Below are positions 18,543 to 27,300 of a stretch of DNA of 64,000 bases, piece by piece (within the stretch, counting starts at the first letter, position 1; every line of letters begins with the position of its first letter). A model generated the notes under the pieces. The model saw only the letters and a list, made by a program, of their open reading frames with translations, was not told the DNA's origin and did no database searches. The DNA comes from Massilia aquatica (lineage in GTDB: Bacteria > Pseudomonadota > Gammaproteobacteria > Burkholderiales > Burkholderiaceae_D): assembly GCF_011682045.1 (NCBI RefSeq), contig NZ_VVIW01000006.1, forward strand, positions 1 through 64,000, written 5' to 3'. A program made the translations under genes and the position numbers.

Positions 18543-19790
18543 ATGGCACAACAGCGTTCTTCCCGCTTCCTGAGCTGGGGTGCGATCATGTTCGTGCTCG
18601 GTTTGCTGGGCGGTCACTCCCTCGCGCGCTTGTTCGCGTATAACCGCTGGCCGCGCTTTGCGCGCAGCCACAGCCGCGAAATCATCCAGAACGCGAGCGA
18701 AGCGATCATCTCCACCGATGACACGCAGACCATCGTGCTGGCCAACCCGTCGGCCGCGGCGATGTTCTCGACCACGGTCGAGCGCATGCAGGGCAGCCCG
18801 CTGCAGCAGTTCATCGCGCCGCTGCCAACGGTCAGCGGCGACGCCGCGCCCGCCTACTTCGGCGACGTGGCCGGCCGCGCCGGCCGCCGTGCCACCGACT
18901 ACGCCGTCACGGGCGTGCGCGCCAGCGGCGAAACGTTCCCGCTCGAAGGTTCCATTTCCAGCATGATCGAGGCCGACCGCACCATCTACACCATCATCCT
19001 GCGCGACGTGACCGAGCGCCAGCAGGTGCAGGAAAAGCTGTCGCGCTCGCATGCGCAGCTGCGCCAGCTCTCCTCGGCCCTGCAAACCGTGCGCGAGGAA
19101 GAACGCGCCCACATCGCGCGCGAGCTGCACGACGACCTCGGCCAGTTGCTGGCCTCGCTGCGGATGGACCTGAACCTGCTGCAAAAGGAGCCCGACGCCA
19201 GCAGCAACGGCCAGCGCCTGATGAACGGCATGGAAGACAACCTGCTCACCGCGATCACCTCGCTGCGCCGCATCGCCACCAACCTGCGCCCGCGCGCGCT
19301 CGACGAAGGCGGCCTGTATTTTGCGCTGCAGGGCTTGCGCGACGAATTCGTCGAACGGCACGGCATCGCCTGCTCGCTGTTCGCCGACGAAGCCGAGCTG
19401 CGCCTCGACGACGCCGCCAGCACCGCCATTTTCCGCATCGTCCAGGAAGCGCTGACCAACATCGCGCGCCACGCCGGGGCCAGCAATGTCACCATGTATG
19501 TGTACCGCATCGATGGCCAGTTGCTGGTCTCGATCCGCGACGACGGGCGCGGCATCCAGGCGGCCGACATGGAAAAAGCCCAGTCGCTCGGCCTGATCGG
19601 CATGCGCGAACGGGTGTGGGGAATGAAGGGCGAAATCACCGTCAGCGGCGACGATCCGCCCGGAACCCGCATCGATATTGTTTTACCCGTACCCGACAGT
19701 ACGCGCGACGAGGCCCCCGGCGAGCGCGCCGCGGGTGCACCGGAACGGACGCGTCCGCTGCCCCCTCACGCCCCCCGGGATTTCCCATAA
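18543..19790 (+). CDS. PAS-containing NarL/DesK-type sensor histidine kinase, orphan
   Basis: 415 residues. An N-terminal membrane segment (about 10-28, SWGAIMFVLGLLGGH) is followed by a PAS/PAC domain (NASEAIISTDDTQTIVLANPSAAAMF..., ...YTIILRDVTER). A HisKA_3 dimerisation domain (EEERAHIARELHDDLGQLL, phospho-acceptor His in ELHDD) and an ATPase domain (EALTNIARHA, DDGRGI, GLIGMRERV) follow. Kinases of this class normally pair with a LuxR-type regulator, but none lies next to it here. The cognate regulator must be elsewhere. The stop codon sits inside a strong hairpin. Confidence 0.9.
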   Translation: MAQQRSSRFLSWGAIMFVLGLLGGHSLARLFAYNRWPRFARSHSREIIQNASEAIISTDDTQTIVLANPSAAAMFSTTVERMQGSPLQQFIAPLPTVSGDAAPAYFGDVAGRAGRRATDYAVTGVRASGETFPLEGSISSMIEADRTIYTIILRDVTERQQVQEKLSRSHAQLRQLSSALQTVREEERAHIARELHDDLGQLLASLRMDLNLLQKEPDASSNGQRLMNGMEDNLLTAITSLRRIATNLRPRALDEGGLYFALQGLRDEFVERHGIACSLFADEAELRLDDAASTAIFRIVQEALTNIARHAGASNVTMYVYRIDGQLLVSIRDDGRGIQAADMEKAQSLGLIGMRERVWGMKGEITVSGDDPPGTRIDIVLPVPDSTRDEAPGERAAGAPERTRPLPPHAPRDFP

Positions 19791-19813
19791 CGCCCGCAAC
19801 GGCGGGCGTTATG
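19786..19813. terminator. 12-bp perfect hairpin spanning the kinase stop codon
   Basis: CATAACGCCCGC-AACG-GCGGGCGTTATG is a perfect 12-bp stem with a 4-nt loop, and the TAA stop (19788-19790) lies in its left arm. No T-run follows, so it may act in 3'-end stabilisation or as a weak terminator. Confidence 0.55.
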
Positions 19814-20028
19814 CGGCGTTGCAGCATTCCCTCCAGCTGAAATTTAGCGCACCTGAAGCGTGCAATTAGGGGGGATTGACGCCCTATTGCAGGGCAAAAC
19901 CAGACTGTCTCATTCTCGCCACAGTTCACTTTGTCATGGATTTGACATACGTGGAAGCTATAATTACGTCCGATTAAGAGCATCCCTGGTTAATCGACCC
20001 TTATCTGTGCAACTTTTTGGAGATTTAT

Positions 20029-21045
20029 ATGCAATGCAAACTGATGGCTGTTGTCCTGGCCGCTGCGATTCCTCTGTGCGCTTCCGCTCAATCGAGCGTC
20101 ACGATCTACGGTGTTGCTGACGCTGCGCTGGCGAAAGAAGACACGGGCGCTCCAGGCGGGAGCCGTACGGTCGTCAACTCGGGCAACCAGTCGACCAGCC
20201 GTGTAGGTTTCCGTGGCGTTGAAGATCTGGGCAATGGCCTGAGCGCTGTGTTCAATCTGGAAGCTGGCGTTGCACTCGACTCCGGCATGGGCGATACCAG
20301 CCTGTTCGGCCGCCGCTCGGTGGTTGGCCTGAAAGGTGGCTTCGGCACCGTCCTGATCGGTCGCGAGTACACCCCAATCGCTGACGTCGCTAACGCAAGC
20401 GATATCAACGGCCAGGGTTTCTACGGCACCAACTTGAATTCGTTCGGCACCAACCGTCTGACCCGTCGCATCAGCAACTCGGTCAACTACAAGTCGAACT
20501 CGATGGGCGGCGTTGTCGTCAGCGCCGGCTACGGCCTGGGCGAAACCCTGGTCGGTCCTTCGATGGATCTGATGGGTCTGGCTCTTGAATACAAAGCCAA
20601 CAACATCTACGTCGGTGCTGGTTACCACCAGGTCGAGCGTCTGGCTTCGGGCGACGACAAAGAAATGATCTTTGGCGCAGGCTTCACCGCTGGTCCAGTC
20701 GAAGTGCGCGGTAACTACATGGTTGCCAACCCAACCGGCAACGGCAACAAGTATGAGCAGGCCAATGCTGGCGTGTCGTACACCTTCGGCGCCAACAAGA
20801 TCTACGGTAACCTGCAGCAAAGCAAACTCGAAGGCGGCGCCAAGGGCAACGGCTTCTCGCTGGCTTACTCGTACGCTCTGTCGAAGCGCACCAACGTGTA
20901 CACGTCGTACGCGTCGATCCGTAACAACAACAAAGCAGCTTTCGGCATCTTCTCCGCTGGCGCTCAAGTTACTCCAGATGCGCTCAAAGGCCAATCCGGT
21001 TCCGATCCTAGCGCTTTCTCGGTCGGCGTTCGTCACTCGTTCTAA
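20029..21045 (+). CDS. Outer-membrane general porin (Gram-negative porin family)
   Basis: 338 residues, a 16-strand trimeric porin of the Burkholderiales OmpC-like type. A signal peptide (MQCKLMAVVLAAAIPLCASA) precedes the mature start QSSVTIYGVADAAL. The family landmarks RVGFRGVEDLG, VGLKGGFGTVLIGREYTP and the C-terminal GVRHSF ending in Phe are present. The ATG at 20029 is chosen because TTGGAG lies just upstream; a TTG at 20017 overlaps that site. Codon choice (more GGT, GTT, CGT, GCT) and GC content differ from neighbouring genes, as expected for a highly expressed protein. A strong terminator follows, so it is monocistronic. Confidence 0.95.
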   Translation: MQCKLMAVVLAAAIPLCASAQSSVTIYGVADAALAKEDTGAPGGSRTVVNSGNQSTSRVGFRGVEDLGNGLSAVFNLEAGVALDSGMGDTSLFGRRSVVGLKGGFGTVLIGREYTPIADVANASDINGQGFYGTNLNSFGTNRLTRRISNSVNYKSNSMGGVVVSAGYGLGETLVGPSMDLMGLALEYKANNIYVGAGYHQVERLASGDDKEMIFGAGFTAGPVEVRGNYMVANPTGNGNKYEQANAGVSYTFGANKIYGNLQQSKLEGGAKGNGFSLAYSYALSKRTNVYTSYASIRNNNKAAFGIFSAGAQVTPDALKGQSGSDPSAFSVGVRHSF

Positions 21046-21084
21046 ATTCACTGACGCGCCCACGCGCGTTTAGCTGAAACAAAC

Positions 21085-21124
21085 AACCCCGCACCTTGCC
21101 CTGGCAAGCCTGCGGGGTTTTTTT
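21085..21124 (+). terminator. Intrinsic terminator of the porin gene
   Basis: AACCCCGCA pairs with TGCGGGGTT, with an inner TTGCC/GGCAA stem, followed by seven T residues. A textbook rho-independent terminator. Confidence 0.95.
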
Positions 21125-21132
21125 ATGCTAGA

Positions 21133-21176
21133 TTGCACGTTTATGCCTATTCATGTATATTTATGCGCATTGATGC
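21133..21176 (+). promoter_or_regulatory. Promoter of the DeoR-type regulator covered by 10-bp-phased heptamer repeats
   Basis: TTGCAC (21133-21138), 17 bp, TATATT (21156-21161) make a plausible sigma-70 promoter. Heptamers TTTATGC (21140), TTCATGT (21150), TTTATGC (21160) and TTGATGC (21170) sit at an exact 10-bp period over it, and another TTTATGC lies at 21122. Direct repeats on one helix face are the typical operator form of DeoR-family repressors, so this is probably the autoregulatory site of the following gene. Confidence 0.6.
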
Positions 21177-21193
21177 TTGTTTGATTGCCCCAG

Positions 21194-21979
21194 ATGCCGA
21201 CTGATCCCCTCCTCTTGCAGGAACGCCACGCCCTGATCCTGCAACGCCTGCAAACCGATGGACGGGTGCTGGCGCCCGACCTGGCGCAATGGCTGCAAGT
21301 GTCGGAAGACACCATCCGGCGCGATCTGCGCGACCTGGCCGCCGCCGGCCTGTGCCAGAAAGTGTACGGCGGCGCCCTGCGCATGGCGCTGCCCGCCGCC
21401 CCGGGCGGCACCCCGGCCGAGCGCCGCAGCGCCCAGCCCGACCGCAAATCGCGCCTGGCGGCCGCCGCCGCGCCGCGCCTGGCCCCCGGCAGCGTGGTCT
21501 TCATCGACGCCGGCTCGACCAACCTGGCGATCGCGCAGGCGCTCGGCGAGACGCGCCTGACCGTGATCACCAACGCCCCGGCAGTTGCCGCCGCGCTGGT
21601 CGACAAGCCGCTGATCGAACTCATCGTCATTGGCGGGCGCATCCATGCCGAGACGGGCGCGAGCATCGGCGCGACCGCCCTGCGCGAACTGGAACTGATC
21701 AGCCCCGACCTGTATATCCTGGGCGCCTGCGGCGTCGATGCCCAGGCCGGCGTCTCCGCCATCCATTTCGAGGAAGCCGAATTCAAGCGCCGCGTTGCGG
21801 CCCTGAGCAAGGCGGTACTGGTGGCCACCACCAGCGACAAGGTCGGCACCGCCGCCCCGTATGCCGTACTGGCGGCGGCCAGCCTGACCGAACTGGTGGC
21901 CGAGCACGATATCGACGCGCGCCAGTTCGATGCCTTCGCCGCGCGCGGCGTGCGCGTGCTGCGCGCCGCCAGACCCTGA
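21194..21979 (+). CDS. DeoR-family transcriptional regulator
   Basis: 261 residues. The N-terminal winged helix-turn-helix (QERHALILQRLQTDGRVLAPDLAQWLQVSEDTIRRDL) is followed by the DeoR sugar-phosphate-sensing domain, which resembles ribose-5-phosphate isomerase-type folds (VFIDAGSTNLAIAQAL, TVITNAPAVAAAL, GGRIHAETGASIG). Members are usually repressors released by a phosphorylated sugar or intermediate. The start is the ATG at 21194; a TTG at 21185 is in frame but less likely. It is followed 24 nt later by an MFS transporter, the probable regulated partner. Confidence 0.9.
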   Translation: MPTDPLLLQERHALILQRLQTDGRVLAPDLAQWLQVSEDTIRRDLRDLAAAGLCQKVYGGALRMALPAAPGGTPAERRSAQPDRKSRLAAAAAPRLAPGSVVFIDAGSTNLAIAQALGETRLTVITNAPAVAAALVDKPLIELIVIGGRIHAETGASIGATALRELELISPDLYILGACGVDAQAGVSAIHFEEAEFKRRVAALSKAVLVATTSDKVGTAAPYAVLAAASLTELVAEHDIDARQFDAFAARGVRVLRAARP

Positions 21980-22003
21980 CCATCCCCTTTTCCGAAAGAA
22001 CCC

Positions 22004-23173
22004 ATGCCTGATACCGGAGCGCAACAGCGCCTTTCCACCCGCCTTGCATTTCTGGCCGCCGGCCTGGCCATGTCGGTCTGGGCGCCATTGGTGCCGCTGG
22101 CCAAGCTGCGCCTCGGCATGGGCGAAGCCCAGCTCGGCCTCCTGCTGCTGTGCCTTGGCGCCGGCTCGCTGCTGGCCATGCCGTCGACCAGTTTCATGAC
22201 GGCGCGCTTCGGCGTGCGTCCGGTGGTGCTGTGCTCGGGGTTGATTGTCTGCCTGGTCCTGCCCGGCCTGGCTTTCGCGCCCACCCCGGTGCTGCTCGGC
22301 TGCGTGCTGTTTGCCTTCGGCGCGGCCATCGGCGCGCTCGATGTGGCGATGAATATCCAGGCGGTCGTGGTGGAAAAGAACAGCGGCGGATCGCTGATGT
22401 CCGGCTTTCACGGCCTGTTCAGCCTGGGCGGCGCCCTGGGTGCGGGCAGCATGGCGCTGCTGCTGTGGCTCGGTTTGAACGCCACCGCCTCCACCGCCGT
22501 CATGGCCGCGCTGGTGGCCGCCGTCCTGGCCGGCGCCTCGTCCGGCCTGCTGCGCGAACCCGAGGCGCGCGAGCGCGATGCGCGGATCTTCGTGGTGCCG
22601 CACGGCGCCGTGATCCTGATCGGCGGCCTGTGCTTCCTGTGCTTCCTGGCCGAAGGCGCCATCCTCGACTGGAGCGCCCTGCTGCTGACCGAAGGACGCG
22701 CTGTCGCAGCCGGGGCTGGCGCCGAGGCCGGGGCAGGAAAAGGCGGCCTCGGCTACGCGGCGTTTGCGATTGCCATGACCCTGGGGCGGCTGACGGGCGA
22801 CAAGGTGGTGGGCAAACTGGGAGGGCAAAAAGTGCTGTTGCTGGGCGGCTTGTGCGCCGCTGGCGGGTTTTTCTGCACGGTACTGAGCTCGTCGGTACCG
22901 GGCATGCTGGCCGGCTTCGTGCTGATCGGCCTGGGCGCGTCGAACATCGTGCCGATCCTGTTTACCGCCGCCGGCAGCCAGAAAGCCATGCCGGTCAGCC
23001 TGGCGATCGGCGCCATCACCACGATCGGCTATGCGGGCATCCTGGCGGGACCGGCGGCCATCGGCTTCGTGGCGCACGCCACCAGCCTGCCCATGGCGTT
23101 TGCCGGGCTCGGCTGCGCAATGCTGCTGATCGCCGCCAGCGCCAGGCTGGGCGCGTCGAGCGCGCCCAGGTGA
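22004..23173 (+). CDS. MFS transporter (YbjJ-like)
   Basis: A 389-residue inner-membrane protein with about 12 hydrophobic segments. The first is LAFLAAGLAMSVWAPLVPLAKLRL, and the central loop is rich in charged residues (REPEARERD). It resembles YbjJ-type MFS carriers of unknown or sugar/acid substrate (for example FGAAIGALDVAMNIQ, SGFHGLFSLGGALGAG). It is in one transcription unit with the DeoR regulator, which suggests a small sugar or sugar-derived substrate. That is inference from context only. Confidence 0.82.
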   Translation: MPDTGAQQRLSTRLAFLAAGLAMSVWAPLVPLAKLRLGMGEAQLGLLLLCLGAGSLLAMPSTSFMTARFGVRPVVLCSGLIVCLVLPGLAFAPTPVLLGCVLFAFGAAIGALDVAMNIQAVVVEKNSGGSLMSGFHGLFSLGGALGAGSMALLLWLGLNATASTAVMAALVAAVLAGASSGLLREPEARERDARIFVVPHGAVILIGGLCFLCFLAEGAILDWSALLLTEGRAVAAGAGAEAGAGKGGLGYAAFAIAMTLGRLTGDKVVGKLGGQKVLLLGGLCAAGGFFCTVLSSSVPGMLAGFVLIGLGASNIVPILFTAAGSQKAMPVSLAIGAITTIGYAGILAGPAAIGFVAHATSLPMAFAGLGCAMLLIAASARLGASSAPR

Positions 23174-23190
23174 TTGCTTTTACGTAAAGC

Positions 23191-23841
23191 TTACTTGAGG
23201 CGGCAGGTCAGCAGCCAGAAGTATTCCAGGCGCACGATCTTGATCTCGCGCACCGACGAGGCCAGCTTCTTGCGCAGCGCGCTGTCGGACGGGTAGGTCT
23301 TGGGAATCTCGTAGCGCTCGCCATCGGGCGCGATACGGATCTGGTAGGTGTTGCCTTCCATATCGGTGCGCGCCACGGTTTCGCTGCTGCCTTCCACGTA
23401 GGCGTCGTCCAGCAGGACGATGAACATGTCGTCGCCGACCTTGCTGCGCAGTTGCGCCAGGAAACGTTCCTGCTCTTCGCGCTTGACGTGCGACCACCAG
23501 AAGCCGATGAACACGGCGGTGTAGCTGCCGATGTCGTCGGGCAGGTTCCAGGCATCCGCCACCTTGAATTGAACCTTGTCGGCTGGCAGCGCGCGCAGCT
23601 TGCCGAGCGCGATCATTTCGGGATTGATATCGGTGGCGACCACCTTGTCGGCGGTGGCGGCGATGACGGCGGTCCAGTAGCCGGTGCCGCAGGCCAGTTC
23701 GAGCACGGTGTGGCCGCGCAGGGTGTCGGCCACGTGGCCGCGCATGGCGGCCAGGTCGTCCTTGCGTTCCGGCCGGTCGTAGATGCGGTCGTGGTTGGAG
23801 GCGCTCTTGGCGTAAAACTGTGCAGATTGTTCGGTGATCAT
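23191..23841 (-). CDS. Class I SAM-dependent methyltransferase
   Basis: 216 residues with a Rossmann methyltransferase core. Motif I is VLELACGTGYWT, the acidic end of strand 2 is VVATDINPEM, and motif IV is the region around SYTAVFIGFWWSHV. The substrate cannot be read from the sequence; the fold is closest to small-molecule (ubiE-like) methyltransferases. It ends the leftward unit after cysB (31-nt gap) and may be co-transcribed with it. Confidence 0.8.
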   Translation of the reverse strand: MITEQSAQFYAKSASNHDRIYDRPERKDDLAAMRGHVADTLRGHTVLELACGTGYWTAVIAATADKVVATDINPEMIALGKLRALPADKVQFKVADAWNLPDDIGSYTAVFIGFWWSHVKREEQERFLAQLRSKVGDDMFIVLLDDAYVEGSSETVARTDMEGNTYQIRIAPDGERYEIPKTYPSDSALRKKLASSVREIKIVRLEYFWLLTCRLK

Positions 23842-23872
23842 GTTTTTCTTGAGGTAATTGACTGCTGGGCTT

Positions 23873-24814
23873 TTACAGCTCGTAAGTTTCTTTGGTGCCG
23901 CTCATGGCCGACTCGACCAGCTTGCGGTTCAGGGTCGGCGCCAGCAATTCGATGAAGGTATAAATATAGCTGCGCAGATAGGCGCCCTGCTTGACGGCCA
24001 CGCGCGAGATGTTCATCCCGAACAGGTGCCCCACCGGAATGGCGCGCAGGTTCTTGTCACGCTCGGCGTCGAAGGCCATGCCCGCTATGATACCAATACC
24101 CATGCCAAGTTCCACATAGGTTTTGATGACATCGGCGTCGATGGCTTCGAGCAGCACGTCGGGTTTGAGTCCGCGCAGCCCGAAAGCGTGGTCGATCTTG
24201 CTGCGTCCGGCGAAGGCGCCATCGTAGGTGATCAAGGGGTAGGTGGCGATTTCTTCCAGCGACACGGCCTTCGATTTGAGCAAAGGATGGTCGGGCGGCA
24301 CCACCACCATGTGCTCCCATTGATAACATGGCAAGGTGATCAATCCGTCAATGCCGGCGATCGATTCGGTGGCAATGGCCAGGTCGGCCTGGTCGCGCTG
24401 GACCATCTCGGCAATCTGGCGTGGGTTGCCTTGCAGCAGGGACAAGCGTACCTTGGGGTACTTGAGCATGAAGGCCTGCACCACTTTCGGCAAGGTGTAG
24501 CGCGCCTGGGTGTGCGTGGTGGCAATAGTGAAGCTGCCGCTGTCCTGGGCCGCGTACTCCTTGCCGATGCGTTTCAGGCTGTCGATCTCCTGCATGATCA
24601 GTTCGACGGACTCCAGCACCAGCCGGCCGGGTTCGGTCAAACCCCGGATCCGCTTGCCGTGACGGGTGAAAATGTCAACACCGAGCTCTTCTTCAAGCTC
24701 GATAATCGCTTTCGAGACCCCGGGCTGGGACGTAAACAAGGCCTTGGCCGCGTCGGTCAGGTTGTAATTCTGCCGCACGGCTTCGCGTACGAAGCGTAAT
24801 TGATGGAGGTTCAT
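23873..24814 (-). CDS. cysB: CysB, LysR-type master regulator of sulfur assimilation
   Basis: A 313-residue LysR-type regulator of the CysB/Cbl group. The start is the ATG at 24814 (MNLHQLRFVREAV). The helix-turn-helix reads NYNLTDAAKALFTSQPGVSKAI. The effector domain carries the CysB-like IATTHTQARYTLP and ITYDGAFAGRSKID. In enteric bacteria CysB activates cys genes with N-acetylserine and senses thiosulfate or sulfide as anti-inducers. Divergent placement from cysI fits this role exactly. Confidence 0.93.
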   Translation of the reverse strand: MNLHQLRFVREAVRQNYNLTDAAKALFTSQPGVSKAIIELEEELGVDIFTRHGKRIRGLTEPGRLVLESVELIMQEIDSLKRIGKEYAAQDSGSFTIATTHTQARYTLPKVVQAFMLKYPKVRLSLLQGNPRQIAEMVQRDQADLAIATESIAGIDGLITLPCYQWEHMVVVPPDHPLLKSKAVSLEEIATYPLITYDGAFAGRSKIDHAFGLRGLKPDVLLEAIDADVIKTYVELGMGIGIIAGMAFDAERDKNLRAIPVGHLFGMNISRVAVKQGAYLRSYIYTFIELLAPTLNRKLVESAMSGTKETYEL

Positions 24815-24873
24815 TGCTTTTTTGTTCTCGCAGGCCGGAAAGATACTCAAAATAAATATCTACCAGCATTTTA

Positions 24874-24952
24874 TAAGAATGCTTATGCCGGATACGCATA
24901 TAAGCAAATAAATTCTTAGTCCTTTGGAATAAAGGACGAGTTTATTACTATT
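24874..24952. promoter_or_regulatory. cysB-cysI divergent control region with CysB-like sites
   Basis: The 215-nt gap is AT-rich compared with its surroundings. ATAAG-AATG-CTTAT (24874-24887) is a palindrome, and TGCTTAT (24881) repeats inverted as ATAAGCA (24901-24907). TCCTTT-GGAAT-AAAGGA lies at 24921-24937. A candidate cysI promoter is TTGGAA (24925-24930), 16 bp, TACTAT (24947-24952). CysB sites are poorly conserved, so the assignment is from position and dyad symmetry. Confidence 0.5.
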
Positions 24953-25029
24953 AGGGCTAGTTTGGGGACAGTCTCACGCCCTTGCCCCCGAAGAAGCCCG
25001 ACCGGCACCTAAAATATTCAGGATGACAT

Positions 25030-26718
25030 ATGTACCGTTACGACCAATACGACCACCTCATTGTCAGGGAGCGCATCGCGCAATACCGCAGCCAGGTGGA
25101 GCGCCGCCTCAGCGATGAGCTGACCGAAGCCGAATTCGTGCCGCTGCGCCTGCAAAATGGCCTTTACATGCAGCGCCACGCCTACATGCTGCGCATCGCC
25201 GTGCCGTACGGCTTGCTGTCCTCAGCCCAGATGCGCATGTTCGGCCACATCGCCCGCAAGTACGACCGCGGCTACGGCCACTTCACGACGCGCCAGAACA
25301 TCCAGTTCAACTGGATCGAGCTGGAACAGACGCCCGACATCCTGACGGACCTGGCCTCGGTCGAGATGCACGCCATCCAGACCTCGGGCAACTGCATCCG
25401 CAACATCACTTCCGACGAATACGCCGGCGTGGCGGCGGACGAGATCATCGACCCGCGCCCGTACGCCGAAGTACTGCGCCAGTGGAGCACCTTCCACCCC
25501 GAATTCGCGGCCCTGCCGCGCAAGTTCAAGGTCGCCATCAACGGCGCCGTGGAAGACCGCGCCGCCATCGCGGTGCACGACATCGGCCTGACAGTCGTAC
25601 GTAGCGACGACGGCGAGATCGGCTTCAAGGTCATGGTCGGCGGCGGCATGGGCCGCACCCCGATCCTGGGCAGCGTGGTGCGCGAGTTCCTGCCGTGGCG
25701 TCACATGCTGACCTACATCGAAGCGGTCATGCGCGTCTATAACAGCTACGGCCGGCGCGACAACAAGTACAAGGCGCGCATCAAGATCCTGTTGAAAGCC
25801 ATGGGCGCCGAAGAATTCACGCGCCAGGTCGAACAAGAATGGCTCGACCTGAAAGACAGCGCATCGACCCTGACCGATGAAGAAATGGCGCGCGTGGCGG
25901 CCTACTTCACGCCGGCCGCCTACGAGACGCTGCCGAACATCGACACCCGTGCGGAACACGCCGACAACAAGGCCTTCGGCAACTGGCTGACCCGTAACGT
26001 CAAGCCGCACAAGGTGCCCGGCTATGCCATCGTGCTGCTGTCGCTGAAAAAGACCGGCGTGCCGCCGGGCGACGCCACCGCGACCCAGATCGACTTCGTG
26101 GCCGACCTGGCCGACCGCTACAGCTTCGGCGAACTGCGCGTGACGCACGAGCAGAACCTGGTGCTGGCCGACGTCAAACAGTCGGCCCTGTTCGCACTGT
26201 GGCAGGAAGCCAAGGCGCACGGCCTGGCAACGCCAAATATCGGCCTGTTGACCGACATTATCTGCTGCCCAGGCGGCGACTTCTGCTCGCTGGCGAATGC
26301 CAAGTCGATCCCGATCGCCGCCGCGATTGCGGAGCGCTTCGATGACATCGACTACCAGCACGACATCGGCGAAATCGAACTCAATATCTCGGGCTGCATC
26401 AACGCCTGCGGCCACCACCACGTCGGCTCGATCGGCGTGCTGGGTGTGGACAAGGATGGCAGCGAGTGGTACCAGGTCTCGATCGGCGGCGCGCAGGGTA
26501 ACAACGCGGCCATCGGCAAGATCATCGGACCGTCGTTTTCGGCGCTGCAAATGCCGGAGGTGATCGACCGCCTGCTGCAGGTGTACGTGCGCGAACGCCA
26601 TGAAGATGAACGCTTCGTCGACACCGCCCAGCGCCTGGGTGTCGCCCCGTTCAAGGAACATGTGTATGCCACGCCGATCAAGGCGGGCGAACTGGTTGGA
26701 GAAGACCACTATGCTTGA
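25030..26718 (+). CDS. cysI: Sulfite reductase hemoprotein subunit (nitrite/sulfite reductase family)
   Basis: A 562-residue siroheme/[4Fe-4S] reductase converting sulfite to sulfide with six electrons. Two ferredoxin-like half domains and the cluster-binding cysteines are visible (CCPGGDFCSLANAKS and ISGCINACGHHHVGSIG). The Arg/Lys-rich anion site lies near FTTRQNIQFNWI. It heads the rightward cys operon. No CysJ flavoprotein gene lies in the cluster, so electrons probably come from ferredoxin or another donor, as in other betaproteobacteria. Its stop overlaps the DUF934 start by 8 nt. Confidence 0.93.
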   Translation: MYRYDQYDHLIVRERIAQYRSQVERRLSDELTEAEFVPLRLQNGLYMQRHAYMLRIAVPYGLLSSAQMRMFGHIARKYDRGYGHFTTRQNIQFNWIELEQTPDILTDLASVEMHAIQTSGNCIRNITSDEYAGVAADEIIDPRPYAEVLRQWSTFHPEFAALPRKFKVAINGAVEDRAAIAVHDIGLTVVRSDDGEIGFKVMVGGGMGRTPILGSVVREFLPWRHMLTYIEAVMRVYNSYGRRDNKYKARIKILLKAMGAEEFTRQVEQEWLDLKDSASTLTDEEMARVAAYFTPAAYETLPNIDTRAEHADNKAFGNWLTRNVKPHKVPGYAIVLLSLKKTGVPPGDATATQIDFVADLADRYSFGELRVTHEQNLVLADVKQSALFALWQEAKAHGLATPNIGLLTDIICCPGGDFCSLANAKSIPIAAAIAERFDDIDYQHDIGEIELNISGCINACGHHHVGSIGVLGVDKDGSEWYQVSIGGAQGNNAAIGKIIGPSFSALQMPEVIDRLLQVYVRERHEDERFVDTAQRLGVAPFKEHVYATPIKAGELVGEDHYA

Positions 26719-27292
26719 GTCGCACAAAGAAATCATCAAACAGCGCGCGGTCGTCGCCGACGACTGGAGCGTGCTGCGCCTGGCCGTTGCCGACCTTGAA
26801 GCCGGCATCGTCGCCGAAGCACCGGACGCAGTCGTGGTCCCGCAAGGTAAAGTCATCGTGCCGCTGACGGTATGGCAGGCGCAGCGCGACTCCTTGGGGT
26901 CGCGCACCGAGATCGGCGTCTGGCTCGCACCCGACGAACGCGCCGAATCGCTCAAGGGCGATCTGGACAAATTTGCGGTGGTCGCCATCGACTTCCCCAA
27001 GTTCACCGATGGCCGCGGCTACTCGACCGCCTTCAACCTGCGCATGCGCATGGAGTACAAGGGCGAACTGCGCGCCATCGGCGACGTGCTGCGCGACCAG
27101 CTGTTCCAGATGCAGCGCTGCGGCTTCGACGCCTATGCCACGCGCCCGGACCGCAACATCCACGACGCGCTCAAGGGCCTGACCGACTTCTCCGAGGTAT
27201 ACCAGGCTTCGGTCGACGTCAAGGCGCCGCTGTTCCGCCGTCACGAACGCGACGTGCGCATCGACAGCAGCGACGTCGGCTACGGCATCTGA
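26711..27292 (+). CDS. DUF934 protein of the sulfite reductase operon
   Basis: A 193-residue DUF934 family protein. The ATG at 26711 lies inside the cysI 3' end, indicating translational coupling. The core GRGYSTAFNLRMR...GELRAIGDVLRDQLFQMQRCGFDAYA is the family hallmark. The gene is regularly found between cysI and cysH in proteobacteria lacking cysJ, and it has been proposed to help sulfite reductase. It has only one cysteine and no recognised cofactor motif, so its function is unknown. Confidence 0.9.
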   Translation: MLESHKEIIKQRAVVADDWSVLRLAVADLEAGIVAEAPDAVVVPQGKVIVPLTVWQAQRDSLGSRTEIGVWLAPDERAESLKGDLDKFAVVAIDFPKFTDGRGYSTAFNLRMRMEYKGELRAIGDVLRDQLFQMQRCGFDAYATRPDRNIHDALKGLTDFSEVYQASVDVKAPLFRRHERDVRIDSSDVGYGI

Positions 27293-27300
27293 GGCCGATC

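Noticed and set aside
19942-19964. TTGACA and TATAAT upstream of the porin as a sigma-70 promoter
   Set aside because: The two hexamers are only 11 bp apart, too close to work together; either may be part of a promoter with another partner, but I cannot say which.
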